The notes: generated from the sequence alone by a model not told the origin. A DNA stretch of 64,000 nucleotides from Pseudomonas lopnurensis (GCF_015070855.1 NZ_JADDIX010000033.1:30846-94845); one strand, 5' to 3'; shown: positions 50,574 through 60,461, numbered from the stretch's first letter. Numbers and translations: made by a program.

Positions 50574-50653
50574 CCGACCCATACCGTGGCCTGTCCTCTT
50601 CAACCGGCTTTTCATCCGGAAGCATGGCCAAAGAGCTGGAGGGCAAACTATGA
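50570..50653 (+). CDS. Mini-ORF 1 in the spuG-spuH junction (27 aa, partial spuG tail duplicate)
   Basis: ATG 50570 overlaps the spuG stop (ATGA) and is preceded by GGAGGG. The frame has 27 codons and its last eight residues are AKELEGKL, identical to the end of SpuG; the DNA CTCTTCAACCGG also recurs (50530 and 50595). This is a partial duplication of the spuG 3' end with the ribosome site and start codon. Whether a peptide is made is unknown. Confidence 0.45.
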   Translation: MTDPYRGLSSSTGFSSGSMAKELEGKL

Positions 50654-50772
50654 TCGCGACCGTAGGAACCAGCTTGCTGGCGATCCCGGATGGCGCGAAC
50701 GCCCGCAATCGCAAGCAGGCGCGCGCCTACGAGGCCCCTGCCCGTTCGACGTCTCCCGAGGGCACGCCATGA
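50650..50772 (+). CDS. Mini-ORF 2 in the spuG-spuH junction (40 aa)
   Basis: ATG 50650 overlaps the stop of mini-ORF 1 (ATGA), is preceded by GGAGGG and ends with a TGA that overlaps the spuH ATG. Much of it (50661-50731, CGTAGGAACCAGCTTGCTGG ... GCAAGCAGGCGCGCGCCTAC) looks like a common Pseudomonas dispersed palindrome read as protein. It keeps spuG, both mini-ORFs and spuH translationally linked. Confidence 0.4.
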   Translation: MIATVGTSLLAIPDGANARNRKQARAYEAPARSTSPEGTP

Positions 50773-51671
50773 AACGCTGGAGCTTTTCCAACCTGATCCT
50801 GGTGCTCGGGTTGGTGTTCATCTACCTGCCGATGGTGATCCTGGTCATCTACTCGTTCAACGCCTCGCGGCTGGTCACGGTGTGGGGCGGCTGGTCGCTG
50901 CGCTGGTACGCCGGCCTGCTCGACAACACCCAGCTGATGGGCGCGGTGATGCGCTCGCTGGAAATCGCCGCCTACACCGCGATCGCCGCGGTGGCGCTGG
51001 GCACCATGGCCGCCTTCGTGCTCACGCGGATTCCGGTGTTCCGCGGTCGCACGCTGTTCGGCGGGCTGGTCACCGCGCCGCTGGTGATGCCCGAGGTGAT
51101 CACCGGCCTGTCGCTGCTGCTGCTGTTCGTCGCCATGGCCCAGCTGATCGGCTGGCCGGCGCAACGCGGGCTGGTGACCATCTGGATCGCCCATACCACC
51201 TTCTGCTCGGCCTACGTGGCGGTGGTGGTGATGGCGCGCCTGCGCGAGCTGGACCAGTCCATCGAGGAAGCGGCGATGGACCTCGGCGCGCGGCCGTGGA
51301 AGGTGTTCTTCCTGATCACCATGCCGATGATCGCGCCGTCGCTGGCGGCCGGCGGCATGCTGTCGTTCGCCCTGTCGCTGGACGACCTGGTGCTGGCCAG
51401 CTTCGTCTCCGGGCCGGGTTCGACCACGTTGCCGATGGAAATCTTCTCCGCCGTGCGCCTGGGCGTGAAGCCGGAGATCAACGCCGTCGCCAGCCTGATC
51501 CTGCTCACCGTGTCGCTGGCGACCTTCCTCGCCTGGTACCTCACCCGCCGCGCCGAGAAGCGCCGCATCCGCGCCATGCAGCAGGCGGCGGACGAGGGCA
51601 ACGGCGTATCGACATGGCGTCAGGCAATCGACAGCCGCAAGGTGCTCGTACCGCCCTCGGCACATAGCTGA
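50769..51671 (+). CDS. spuH: Polyamine ABC transporter permease SpuH
   Basis: PotC/PotI-like permease of 300 residues (MKRWSFSNLILVLGLVFIYL; EAA loop EEAAMDLGARPWKVFFLITM). ATG 50769 with GAGG upstream matches the family start; in-frame codons further upstream fall in the inserted segment. Last gene of spuD-H. Confidence 0.93.
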   Translation: MKRWSFSNLILVLGLVFIYLPMVILVIYSFNASRLVTVWGGWSLRWYAGLLDNTQLMGAVMRSLEIAAYTAIAAVALGTMAAFVLTRIPVFRGRTLFGGLVTAPLVMPEVITGLSLLLLFVAMAQLIGWPAQRGLVTIWIAHTTFCSAYVAVVVMARLRELDQSIEEAAMDLGARPWKVFFLITMPMIAPSLAAGGMLSFALSLDDLVLASFVSGPGSTTLPMEIFSAVRLGVKPEINAVASLILLTVSLATFLAWYLTRRAEKRRIRAMQQAADEGNGVSTWRQAIDSRKVLVPPSAHS

Positions 51672-51689
51672 GCCGCGAGGGCATCGGTC

Positions 51690-51801
51690 GCAGGTTGGGT
51701 GGGGGCGCCTAGCCTGAGCGTAGCGAAGCCCAACGAGCGGAGGTCGTGCATCGCCTCCGTGTGTGTTGGGCTTCGGCGCTACGCCGCCCGACCCGACGTA
51801 C
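51690..51801. repeat. Dispersed palindromic repeat GTAGGTTGGG, copy 6 (variant)
   Basis: GCAGGTTGGGTGGGGGCGCC ... GCGAAGCCCAACG ... GTTGGGCTTCGGCGCTACG ... CCCGACGTAC. It lies 18 bases after spuH, before a convergent gene. The remaining 345 bases (51802-52146) contain no gene I can support, except a short coding-like remnant on the minus strand (51864-51926). Confidence 0.75.
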
Positions 51802-52146
51802 GGCTCCGCCCGTGGGGCGAGCTGTGATGCAGCGCTACCGGCCGCCCGACGTGCGTTCTTGGCTCAGGCCGTCGCCACGGCCTTGCGCCCGACCACGAAA
51901 CCGCATGCGCCGGCGACGAGGGTATGCCGCCGAGCTCGATTCGTCCTGGACGGGCAGAGCGCAGGATGGCGCCTCGCCGCCCTTGCACGGGTCGTTGCGC
52001 TGGTCGTTATCGGGGGAAAAGATGGATGGTGTGGACGTGGCGCTCGGGATCGCCGCTCATCCGCCGGTGAAGATCGCCGGGCACTGGCCAGTCATTATCA
52101 CGTGTCCGCAATCAGGGTCTGCTAGGCAGGGCTGCCTGGGCTGCGC

Positions 52147-52716
52147 TCATTGCTGCCAGTCGCAGAAGCAGGCCACCGCCAGCGAATGGGTGGCGCGAAC
52201 CGTGCGCCCGGCGAGCACCGCTTCGAGGATGGGCTCGACGAAACTGTTGTCCGAACTGCACACCGCGCCTTCGCTGTAGGGGCCGATATAGACCAGCTCG
52301 CCGCTCGTATCCCAGATCCCCACCGCCGGGCTGGCCGGCAACTGCTCCGCGCCGGCGAGGCCTTCGAGCGGCTTCAGCGCGGCCAGTGGTTCGGGCAGGC
52401 GGCCCTTGCTGCCGGGCTTGCGCACCTCGTAGAACGCCACCGGCTGTCCGCGAAAGCGCGCCAGCAGCTCTTCCAGATGCCGCTGGTTGCCGACATTGCA
52501 GGGGCAGCCGGGGTCCCAGAAATGCACGAAGCGCACCGGCCCCGAGCCTTGCAGTTCGCTGGGGAGCATCAGCATGTCGCCGGAAAACAGTTCGGCGCGT
52601 TCGCCCTCGAAGGTGCGCAGGTAGCGCGCTTCGAACCACTGGAAGGCGGCCAGCATGGCGCCGGCCCAGAGCAGGGCGATCAGTGCGGCGACCAGGTATT
52701 TGCGGCGGGTACTCAT
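52147..52716 (-). CDS. DUF6436-type thioredoxin-fold membrane protein
   Basis: The 189-residue protein has an N-terminal membrane anchor (about 8-25, YLVAALIALLWAGAMLAAF) and a thioredoxin-like periplasmic domain with FWDPGCPCNVGNQRHLEELL, that is a Cys-Pro-Cys pair where thioredoxins have CxxC. Function unknown. ATG 52716 has GGGGGA-like purines upstream on the coding strand; codons extend further but would precede the anchor with unrelated sequence. Confidence 0.75.
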   Translation of the reverse strand: MSTRRKYLVAALIALLWAGAMLAAFQWFEARYLRTFEGERAELFSGDMLMLPSELQGSGPVRFVHFWDPGCPCNVGNQRHLEELLARFRGQPVAFYEVRKPGSKGRLPEPLAALKPLEGLAGAEQLPASPAVGIWDTSGELVYIGPYSEGAVCSSDNSFVEPILEAVLAGRTVRATHSLAVACFCDWQQ

Positions 52717-52804
52717 GGGGGAACTCTGCTTGCGGGTGCGCAAGCTTGCCATGGCGCGGCGCAGAGCTGAATATCCCGAGGCAACGCAACCCGAAAGAAT
52801 ACCC

Positions 52805-53743
52805 ATGCCCGCGCGTATCCAGCCCGAGCGCTTGCGCAACGGCCTGCCCTCGTTGTCCCAGGCTGTCGAAGCATCCGCCGAAACTCTCGAATACCAGGCC
52901 TACTACGGCCTGGACCTGCCGCGCCGGCGCAATGTCCAGCGTCGCCTGGGACGCTTTCGCGTGCACGACTACGATGTGGTCGCCCAGGCCTGGTGGCCGG
53001 AGCAGCCGCATGCCAGCCTGCTGATCCTGCACGGCTATTACGACCACATGGGGTTGTACCGGCACGTGGTGGACTGGGGGCTAGAGATGGGCTTCGCCGT
53101 GCTGGCCTGCGACCTGCCGGGGCACGGGCTGTCCAGCGGCCCGCGGGCCAGCATCAACGAGTTCGACGAGTATCAGGCGGTGCTGGCCGGGCTGTTCGAA
53201 CAGGCACGGCAGGTGGATCTGCCGCGACCCTGGCATCTGCTCGGGCAGAGCACGGGAGGCGCCATCGCCCTCGACCACCTCCTGCACCGGGCGGACAACC
53301 CCGACCTGGGCCGCACCATCCTGCTGGCGCCGTTGATCCGCCCGCGGGCCTGGCTGCGCTCGCGGCTCAGCTACGAGCTGGTACGGCGTTTCGTAAGGCA
53401 GATTCCCCGGACCTTCAGCGACAACTCCGGCGATCCGGACTTTCTCGAGTTCATCCAGAGCCGCGACCCGCTGCAGCCGGACATCCTGCCCACGGCCTGG
53501 GTCGGTGCCCTGTCACGCTGGATTCCGCGCATCGAGAATGCACCGGGCAGCGCCCACTCGCCGCTGATCATCCAGGGCGAGGCGGACATGACCGTGGACT
53601 GGCGATACAACCTGCCGGTGCTGGAAAGCAAGTTCGCCGCGGCGGAAATCCTTCGGCTGCCCGACGCGCGCCATCACCTGGTGAACGAGCGCGAAGAGCT
53701 GCGCCGGGACTATTTCGACTTCCTGCGCGAGCGCCTGCAGTAG
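52805..53743 (+). CDS. Alpha/beta hydrolase (lysophospholipase-like)
   Basis: The 312-residue hydrolase has the oxyanion region ILHGYYDHMGLY, the nucleophile elbow GQSTGG and a final His in DARHHLVNE. The pattern is that of monoacylglycerol lipase/lysophospholipase-like proteins; no signal peptide is seen. ATG 52805 has only a weak ribosome site (GAAAGAA). Confidence 0.85.
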   Translation: MPARIQPERLRNGLPSLSQAVEASAETLEYQAYYGLDLPRRRNVQRRLGRFRVHDYDVVAQAWWPEQPHASLLILHGYYDHMGLYRHVVDWGLEMGFAVLACDLPGHGLSSGPRASINEFDEYQAVLAGLFEQARQVDLPRPWHLLGQSTGGAIALDHLLHRADNPDLGRTILLAPLIRPRAWLRSRLSYELVRRFVRQIPRTFSDNSGDPDFLEFIQSRDPLQPDILPTAWVGALSRWIPRIENAPGSAHSPLIIQGEADMTVDWRYNLPVLESKFAAAEILRLPDARHHLVNEREELRRDYFDFLRERLQ

Positions 53744-53755
53744 CGCGGCACCGGC

Positions 53756-54520
53756 TCAGATGCCCTGCTGCGGCTGCAGGTCGCTGCTGCTCATGCCCAC
53801 CGCCAGCCCCGCCCGCAGCGCCTGCAGGGCGGCCTGGTAATAGGCCTGGCCGGCGTCGGATTGCGCGAACTGCAGGAATTGCTCCAGCTCGGCGTCGGAC
53901 AGGTCGCGATAGACATACAGCAGGGTGTTGTCCAGATCGGCATCGATCTGCTCGATCATGCGCTGGCGTTGAGTGCCCAACAGGCTCTGCGCCTGCCCCC
54001 CGCCGAGCAGGCCGGGCATCATCTGGCTGAGGCTGTCGGCGGCGACGCCGGCAAGCGCCAGGCTGACCTCGGCGCCGGCCTCGCTGGCCGGAATGGCATG
54101 GGCCAGGTGGCGGATCAGCAGCTGGCGATTGCTCCCGGCATCCATCCGCGGCAGACCGCCGGAATGGCGCGCCAGTTGCTCGCGGCGGGCGGCGAGCACT
54201 TCGGCCGAGACGATCTTGCGGCCCAGCGGCGACTGGAAGAACGCCAGCGCCGGCTGCGGCTCCTGCAGGTTCTCGCGTAACGCCCGCAGCGCGCGCTGAT
54301 CGATGGCGTGAGAGGCGAAGCGGCGGTTGCTGTTGGTGACCAGCGCCTGGAACACCGCCGGCGGCAGGGTCTCCTGGTAGCGCTGCTGGGCGGCGGTCAG
54401 GGCATCGGCGAAATTGGCTCGCTGTTCGGTCCAGCCGGCGGTTTCGTAGAGCTCTTCATGGATATCGGCGAAGCTGGCGAGGCTGAAGCACAGCAGTACA
54501 CAGGCTAAGAGGGCGCGCAT
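53756..54520 (-). CDS. DUF2059 domain protein, exported
   Basis: The 254-residue protein has a signal peptide (about 1-18, ending ASFA) and two helical repeats; the second (DLSDAELEQFLQFAQSDAGQ) is a DUF2059-type segment. Function unknown. Converges with the hydrolase, 12 bases apart. Confidence 0.8.
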   Translation of the reverse strand: MRALLACVLLCFSLASFADIHEELYETAGWTEQRANFADALTAAQQRYQETLPPAVFQALVTNSNRRFASHAIDQRALRALRENLQEPQPALAFFQSPLGRKIVSAEVLAARREQLARHSGGLPRMDAGSNRQLLIRHLAHAIPASEAGAEVSLALAGVAADSLSQMMPGLLGGGQAQSLLGTQRQRMIEQIDADLDNTLLYVYRDLSDAELEQFLQFAQSDAGQAYYQAALQALRAGLAVGMSSSDLQPQQGI

Positions 54521-54683
54521 GGAAACTCCTGTCTGGCGGGCGGTTTATTTTCAGTGCCCCGACGTATGCTTGTCGAGGCGCGAAAGTGCTGTTGCCGGTG
54601 TCTGTTGAGAGTGCAGCAACGCAGCTTGTGGCGGAGTCGCAACAGACCCTAGACTCGTTCGGTATCCCTTCGGAGTCACTTCC

Positions 54684-55292
54684 TTGCCGTTCTCTTCGAT
54701 CATCGACGACCTGGCCGAGCGCGGCTGGTCGCTGCAGCGTTCCTTCCTTTCCAGTGATGTGACCCACGAGCTGGCCGACGAGTGCCGCAGGCGCGAGGCT
54801 GAGGGTGCCCTGGCGCCGGCCGGGGTCGGCCGCGGCGAGGCGCAGGCGGTGCGCGAAGGCATCCGGGGCGATCAGATCCAGTGGCTGGAAGCCGGCCAGT
54901 CAGCCGTTTGCGATGACTATCTGCAACTGATGGACGAGCTGCGGCAGGCGCTGAACCGCGAGCTGTTCCTCGGGCTGGAAGAATTCGAGTGCCATTTCGC
55001 CTTCTATCCGCCGGGAGCGTTCTACCAGACGCACCTGGATCGCTTCCGCGATGACGACAGCCGCTGCGTCACCGCGGTGCTCTATCTCAATCCGGACTGG
55101 CAGGCAGAGCACGGTGGGGCGCTGCGTATGCATTTCGCCGATGGGGCGCAGTCGGACATCCCGCCGCTGGCGGGCAATCTGGTGGTGTTTCTTTCTGGCG
55201 AGTTCCCCCATGAGGTGCTGGAAACCCAGGTTGATCGGCTATCGCTGACCGGCTGGTTTCGACGGCGCCCGGCCGATGTGCTGGCGCTCTGA
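54684..55292 (+). CDS. 2-oxoglutarate/Fe(II)-dependent oxygenase
   Basis: Prolyl-4-hydroxylase-like oxygenase of 202 residues with iron ligands in TQTHLDRF-like HxD (QTHLDRFRDD) and the distal His in GEFPHEVLET, then the 2-oxoglutarate-binding Arg in RLSLTGWFRRR. The start is TTG 54684 with CGGAG nine bases upstream; no in-frame ATG nearby. Confidence 0.85.
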   Translation: MPFSSIIDDLAERGWSLQRSFLSSDVTHELADECRRREAEGALAPAGVGRGEAQAVREGIRGDQIQWLEAGQSAVCDDYLQLMDELRQALNRELFLGLEEFECHFAFYPPGAFYQTHLDRFRDDDSRCVTAVLYLNPDWQAEHGGALRMHFADGAQSDIPPLAGNLVVFLSGEFPHEVLETQVDRLSLTGWFRRRPADVLAL

Positions 55293-55497
55293 TTCCAAAA
55301 GAGGGCTTTGGTATCCGGACTCCGTTTCGATCCGGCACCGCTCGGCCTCCTGACAGGATTCGAGTCCGAGTTGCCTGACATTTGCTCTTCGTGATGAGGG
55401 GCGCAAAGCAGGATGCGCACCACATGCAGCGGAGCCCGGTGGTGCGCGAAGCGCATCCTGTGGAAAGTCCGTGCCGCCGGGTGAAAATCCCCCAGAC
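55293..55497. other. Intergenic spacer
   Basis: About 205 bases between the oxygenase stop and the dctM terminator. A palindromic stretch GGGGCGCAAAGCAGGATGCGC / GCGCATCCTG (about 55398-55460) resembles a dispersed repeat; no gene is seen. Confidence 0.3.
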
Positions 55498-55522
55498 AAA
55501 AAAAGCCCGGCATACGCCGGGC
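55498..55522 (-). terminator. Rho-independent terminator of dctPQM
   Basis: On the minus strand GCCCGGC-GTAT-GCCGGGC is followed directly by seven T, about 30 bases after the dctM stop. A textbook terminator. Confidence 0.9.
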
Positions 55523-55551
55523 AAAATGAAAAAAGAGAGCAGTCCGAACGG

Positions 55552-56832
55552 CTACATGCCCAGCCAGTTCGGCAGTGCCAGGGAAATCGACGGCACGTAG
55601 GTGATGATCACCAGGAAGCTCAGCATCAGCGCCAGCCATGGCAATACTGCGCGGATCACCTGGGTGACCGGCATGCCGGTCACCGCCGAGGCGACGAACA
55701 GGTTCAGCCCCACCGGTGGCGTGATCAGGCCGATCTCCATGTTCACCACCATGATGATGCCCAGGTGGATCGGATCGATGCCCAGTTGGATGGCGATCGG
55801 GAACAGGATCGGCGCCAGGATCAGAATGATCGCCGAGGGCTCCATGAAGGCGCCGGCCACCAGCAGCACGATGTTCACCACCAGCAGGAACATCCACGGC
55901 TGCAGGCCGGCCTCGATCACCCAGGCGGTGATCGCCTGCGGGATCTGTTCGGTGGTCAGCACGTGGGCGAAGAGCATGGCGTTGGCGATGATGAACATCA
56001 GCATGATCGACAGTTTGCCCGACTCCAGCACTACCTTCGGGCATTCACGCCAGGTCAGGTCCTTGTACACGAACAGTGCGATGAAGGCCGAGTACACCGC
56101 CGCCACGGCCGCCGCTTCGGTCGGCGTGAACATACCGGAGTAGATGCCGCCGAGGATGATCACCATCAGCAGCAGGCCCCAGATCGCCTTGCGTGCGGCG
56201 GAGAGCCATTCGCGGAAGGATGCGCGCGGCAGGGCCGGCAGGTTCTTCTTCACCGCGATGATGTAGATCGCCACCATCAGTGCCAGGCCGAGCAGGATGC
56301 CCGGCACCACGCCGGCCATGAACAGCTTGCCGACCGAAGTCTCGGTGGCGGCGGCATAGACCACCATCACCACCGATGGCGGGATCAGGATGCCCAGGGT
56401 ACCGGCGTTGCAGACGATGCCGGCACCGAAGGCCTGCGGGTAGCCGGAGCGCACCATGCCGGCGATGGCGATGGAGCCGACCGCGGCCACCGTGGCCGGC
56501 GACGACCCGGACAGCGCGGCGAACAGCATGCACGCCAGCACCGCGCCGATCGCCAGGCCGCCACGGATGTGGCCGACGCAGGCGTTGGCGAAGTCGATCA
56601 GCCGACGGGCCACGCCGCCGGTGGTCATGAAGGCGCCGGCGAGCAGGAAGAACGGAATCGCCAGCAGGGTGTAGTGCTCGGAGGTCTCGAACAGCTTGAT
56701 CGCCAGCGAACGCACCGAGTCCTGGCTGAAGATCATGATCGTCAGCGAACCGGCCAGACCGAGGGAGACGGCCACCGGCACGCCGATGAACATCAGCGCG
56801 AAGAGGGCGACGAACAGGAACAGGATGGTCAT
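55552..56832 (-). CDS. dctM: TRAP C4-dicarboxylate transporter large permease DctM
   Basis: The 426-residue membrane protein of about 12 helices catalyses sodium-driven uptake of succinate, fumarate or malate with DctQ and DctP. Family stretches include PVAVSLGLAGSLTIMIFSQD and EIGLITPPVGLNLFVASAVT. The start directly abuts the dctQ stop (TAA-ATG). Confidence 0.94.
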   Translation of the reverse strand: MTILFLFVALFALMFIGVPVAVSLGLAGSLTIMIFSQDSVRSLAIKLFETSEHYTLLAIPFFLLAGAFMTTGGVARRLIDFANACVGHIRGGLAIGAVLACMLFAALSGSSPATVAAVGSIAIAGMVRSGYPQAFGAGIVCNAGTLGILIPPSVVMVVYAAATETSVGKLFMAGVVPGILLGLALMVAIYIIAVKKNLPALPRASFREWLSAARKAIWGLLLMVIILGGIYSGMFTPTEAAAVAAVYSAFIALFVYKDLTWRECPKVVLESGKLSIMLMFIIANAMLFAHVLTTEQIPQAITAWVIEAGLQPWMFLLVVNIVLLVAGAFMEPSAIILILAPILFPIAIQLGIDPIHLGIIMVVNMEIGLITPPVGLNLFVASAVTGMPVTQVIRAVLPWLALMLSFLVIITYVPSISLALPNWLGM

Positions 56833-57459
56833 TTACTTGGGCTCCTCTTCGCCGAGCTTGATCGCGTCGGCCGCTTCATCGGCCAGGCCGAGTCCGGTCT
56901 GCTCGTTGCGCAGGATGCGCACGAAGATTTCGGCGAAACGGATGAACACCATGGCGAAGCCGAACGGCACGATCAGGCCGATGTGCCACTGCTTGATGCC
57001 GATGTGGCCCAGGTCCTCGGCGCCGATGTTGGCGATGAACAGGGTCTGGATCCATTCGAAGCTGGCTACGGTCAGCAGGCCGGCATAGCCCAGGCAGAAC
57101 AGGCAGGCGATGATGCCGATGACGCGCTGGATGTGTCGTGGCGCCAGCTTGACCAGCGCATCGACGCCGATATGGCCGGCGGTGCGTACGCCATAGGCGA
57201 GACCGGAGAAGATCAGCCAGGCGAACAGCGCCTTGGTCAGTGCGGTGCTCCAGGTCATCGATTGAGCCAGACCGATGATGAAGTCGCCGATGGCGAACCA
57301 GAAATCGGCGGTCCCTTCGAACCGGTCGCCGAGATCATAGAAGAGCGTATAGAGATTGTTGAGGATCACGTAGACGAAGGTCACCAGTGTCATGGCGGCC
57401 AGCAGGAAGGCGATGAAGGCTTCCTCGAAGTGGTCCCAGACGCGCCAGAGGGCGTTCAT
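56833..57459 (-). CDS. dctQ: TRAP C4-dicarboxylate transporter small permease DctQ
   Basis: The 208-residue, four-helix membrane protein (FIAFLLAAMTLVTFVYVILN) partners DctM. ATG 57459 has GGGAG at good spacing; another ATG nine bases upstream has it too close. An acidic tail (KLGEEEPK) ends the protein. Confidence 0.92.
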   Translation of the reverse strand: MNALWRVWDHFEEAFIAFLLAAMTLVTFVYVILNNLYTLFYDLGDRFEGTADFWFAIGDFIIGLAQSMTWSTALTKALFAWLIFSGLAYGVRTAGHIGVDALVKLAPRHIQRVIGIIACLFCLGYAGLLTVASFEWIQTLFIANIGAEDLGHIGIKQWHIGLIVPFGFAMVFIRFAEIFVRILRNEQTGLGLADEAADAIKLGEEEPK

Positions 57460-57695
57460 GGATGACATCTCCCGATGGACTGCTGTTGTTGTATCGAAGG
57501 CGACACGGACGGTGCGCCATGAACCAACCGGTGTGGCTGGAGGACAGAGCAATGAAAAACTCTTGTTGTCGCGATCGAAGCGGCGCGGCCCGGGATCGCC
57601 TTGGCCTTGCCTTCCTGCCCTGGTGCGGGCTTCGCCTTCGCTAGCTGCTTTGTTTTTTCACTGAGCTGTCGGGTGTCGCATGGTGGTACGGCAGA

Positions 57696-57724
57696 GGGAC
57701 GGGCGAGCGCGGCCCGCCCGTCCC
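57696..57724 (-). terminator. Attenuator-type hairpin after dctP
   Basis: GGGACGGGCG and CGCCCGTCCC form a perfect 10-bp stem about 10 bases after the dctP stop, without a T-tract. Likely limits read-through into dctQM so that the binding protein is made in excess. Confidence 0.6.
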
Positions 57725-57733
57725 CGGCAAGGC

Positions 57734-58840
<1,107 letters not shown>

Positions 58841-58855
58841 TCATCGATTTTCAGG

Positions 58856-58871
58856 AGCAATGCCTGTGCCA
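58856..58871 (-). promoter_or_regulatory. Sigma-54 (-24/-12) promoter of dctPQM
   Basis: On the minus strand TGGCAC-AGGCA-TTGCT matches the consensus TGGCAC-N5-TTGC(A/T) exactly. Transcription would start near 58845, about 115 bases before the dctP ATG. The nearby DctB/DctD pair supplies a sigma-54 activator. Confidence 0.88.
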
Positions 58872-59066
58872 GATATCGACAGAGCCGCCTGAGGGATAGG
58901 AGTTTAACCAGGCGAGGGTGAAAAGTTGAATGGCGAAATGCCAACAAGCACGTCTAGGTCGCAGCTTTGCGCCATATCAGTCGGGATGGCCGCGCTCGCC
59001 GGCCGCGTACCGGTGGCGGTGACGACTGCGCCGGGGATGGTGAAGCAGGTGGCGGAAATCCGCCAC
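58872..59066. promoter_or_regulatory. Upstream region of dctP (probable DctD binding region)
   Basis: 195 bases between the sigma-54 site and the dctD stop. DctD sites would be expected here, but I could not pick out a convincing pair of inverted repeats by eye. Confidence 0.3.
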
Positions 59067-60461
59067 CTACTCGGTTTCCTCGGGCGGGCTTCCGCCAGCA
59101 TCGGTGAAGCTCAGCCCGTGTTTGCGCAATTTGTCGTGTAGTGTCTTGCGCGGCAGGCCCAGGGCCTGCGCGACGCTGCGCAGCGAGCCGTGCGGGCGTG
59201 CCAGTTCGGCGGCGATCAGCATGCGTTCGAAGCCTTCGACCTGTTCGCCGAGGCTGCCGCTGCCGGCGGGGGCGCCCGCCGGCTCGCCGTCCGCCTGCTC
59301 CAGGCCCAGCCCCAGGCCGAGGGCGAAGCGTTCCGCGGTGTTCTGCAGCTCGCGCACGTTGCCCGGCCAGCCATGGCGCAGCAGCAACGCGCGCTGCTCA
59401 GGCAGCAGGCTGCGGGTGGCCAGGCCATGGCGCTGGGCGGCGGCTTCGGCGAAATGCTGGAACAGCAGGAAGATGTCTTCGTTGCGCTCGCGCAGGGGCG
59501 GGATGCGCAACGGTGCCACGTTCAGCCGATAGTACAGGTCGGCACGGAAGCGGCCCTGGTCGGCGGCGATGCGCAGGTCTTCCTTGGTCGCGGCGATGAT
59601 GCGGATGTCCAGCGGGATCGACTGGTTGCCGCCGAGCCGCTCGACCACCCGCTCCTGCAGCAGGCGCAGCAGCTTGACTTGCACGTCCAGGCTCATGCTT
59701 TCGATCTCGTCGAGAAACAGCGTGCCGCCGTTGGCGAACTCGAACTTGCCGATGCGGCGCTTCTGCGCGCCGGTGAAGGCGCCCGGTTCATGGCCGAACA
59801 GCTCGCTTTCGACCACCGACTCGGCCAGCGCGCCGGCATTGATCGCGACGAAGGGGCCGCTGCGCCGGCTCGACAGGTCGTGCAGGGCGCGCGCGACCAC
59901 TTCCTTGCCGGCGCCGGTCTCGCCGAGGATCAGCACGTCGGCCTGGGTGCCGGCCAGCGCGCCGATCTGTTCGCGCAGGCGTTGCATCGCCTGGGAATGG
60001 CCGAGCAGGCGCGACGACAGCTGCTGGCGGTCGGCCAGGGCCAGGCGCAGGCTGCGGTTGTCCAGCACCAGCTGGCGCAGCGCCAGGGCCCGACGCACGC
60101 TGTCCAGCAGCGCCTCGCTGGGAAACGGTTTCTCCAGGAAGTCGTAGGCGCCGGCGCGCATCGCCTGCACCGCCAGCTGGATGTCGCCGTGGCCGGTAAT
60201 CAGCAGCACCGGCAGTTCGGCATCGCGCGCCTGCAGCTGGCGCAGCAGTTCGAGGCCGTCCAGGCCCGGCATGCGGATGTCGCTGACCACCACGCCGGGC
60301 CAGTCCGGCGGCAACTGCGCGGCCAGCTCACGGGCGTCCTCCAGGCTGAGAACCTGCAGGCCGGCCAGGTCGAGGGTCTGGCTCAGGGCCTTGCGCAGGT
60401 GCGGATCGTCGTCGATCAGTACCACCTGGACCTGGACGCTGATCAGGTTGTCGCTGCTCAT
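59067..60461 (-). CDS. dctD: C4-dicarboxylate sigma-54-dependent response regulator DctD
   Basis: The 464-residue NtrC-family activator has a receiver domain (about 10-125) with Asp61 (VVSDIRMPGLDG), an AAA+ domain (about 150-385) with Walker A GETGAGKE and the sigma-54 contact loop GAFTGA, and a Fis-type helix-turn-helix (GSLRSVAQALGLPRKTLHDK). ATG 60461 overlaps the dctB stop by four bases. It should activate the dctP promoter. Confidence 0.95.
   Translation of the reverse strand: MSSDNLISVQVQVVLIDDDPHLRKALSQTLDLAGLQVLSLEDARELAAQLPPDWPGVVVSDIRMPGLDGLELLRQLQARDAELPVLLITGHGDIQLAVQAMRAGAYDFLEKPFPSEALLDSVRRALALRQLVLDNRSLRLALADRQQLSSRLLGHSQAMQRLREQIGALAGTQADVLILGETGAGKEVVARALHDLSSRRSGPFVAINAGALAESVVESELFGHEPGAFTGAQKRRIGKFEFANGGTLFLDEIESMSLDVQVKLLRLLQERVVERLGGNQSIPLDIRIIAATKEDLRIAADQGRFRADLYYRLNVAPLRIPPLRERNEDIFLLFQHFAEAAAQRHGLATRSLLPEQRALLLRHGWPGNVRELQNTAERFALGLGLGLEQADGEPAGAPAGSGSLGEQVEGFERMLIAAELARPHGSLRSVAQALGLPRKTLHDKLRKHGLSFTDAGGSPPEETE

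Noticed and set aside
55471-57465. 664-codon plus-strand frame opposite dctM/dctQ
   Set aside because: Extreme His/Asp/Gln/Arg composition of an antisense frame; dctM and dctQ have the expected membrane helices.
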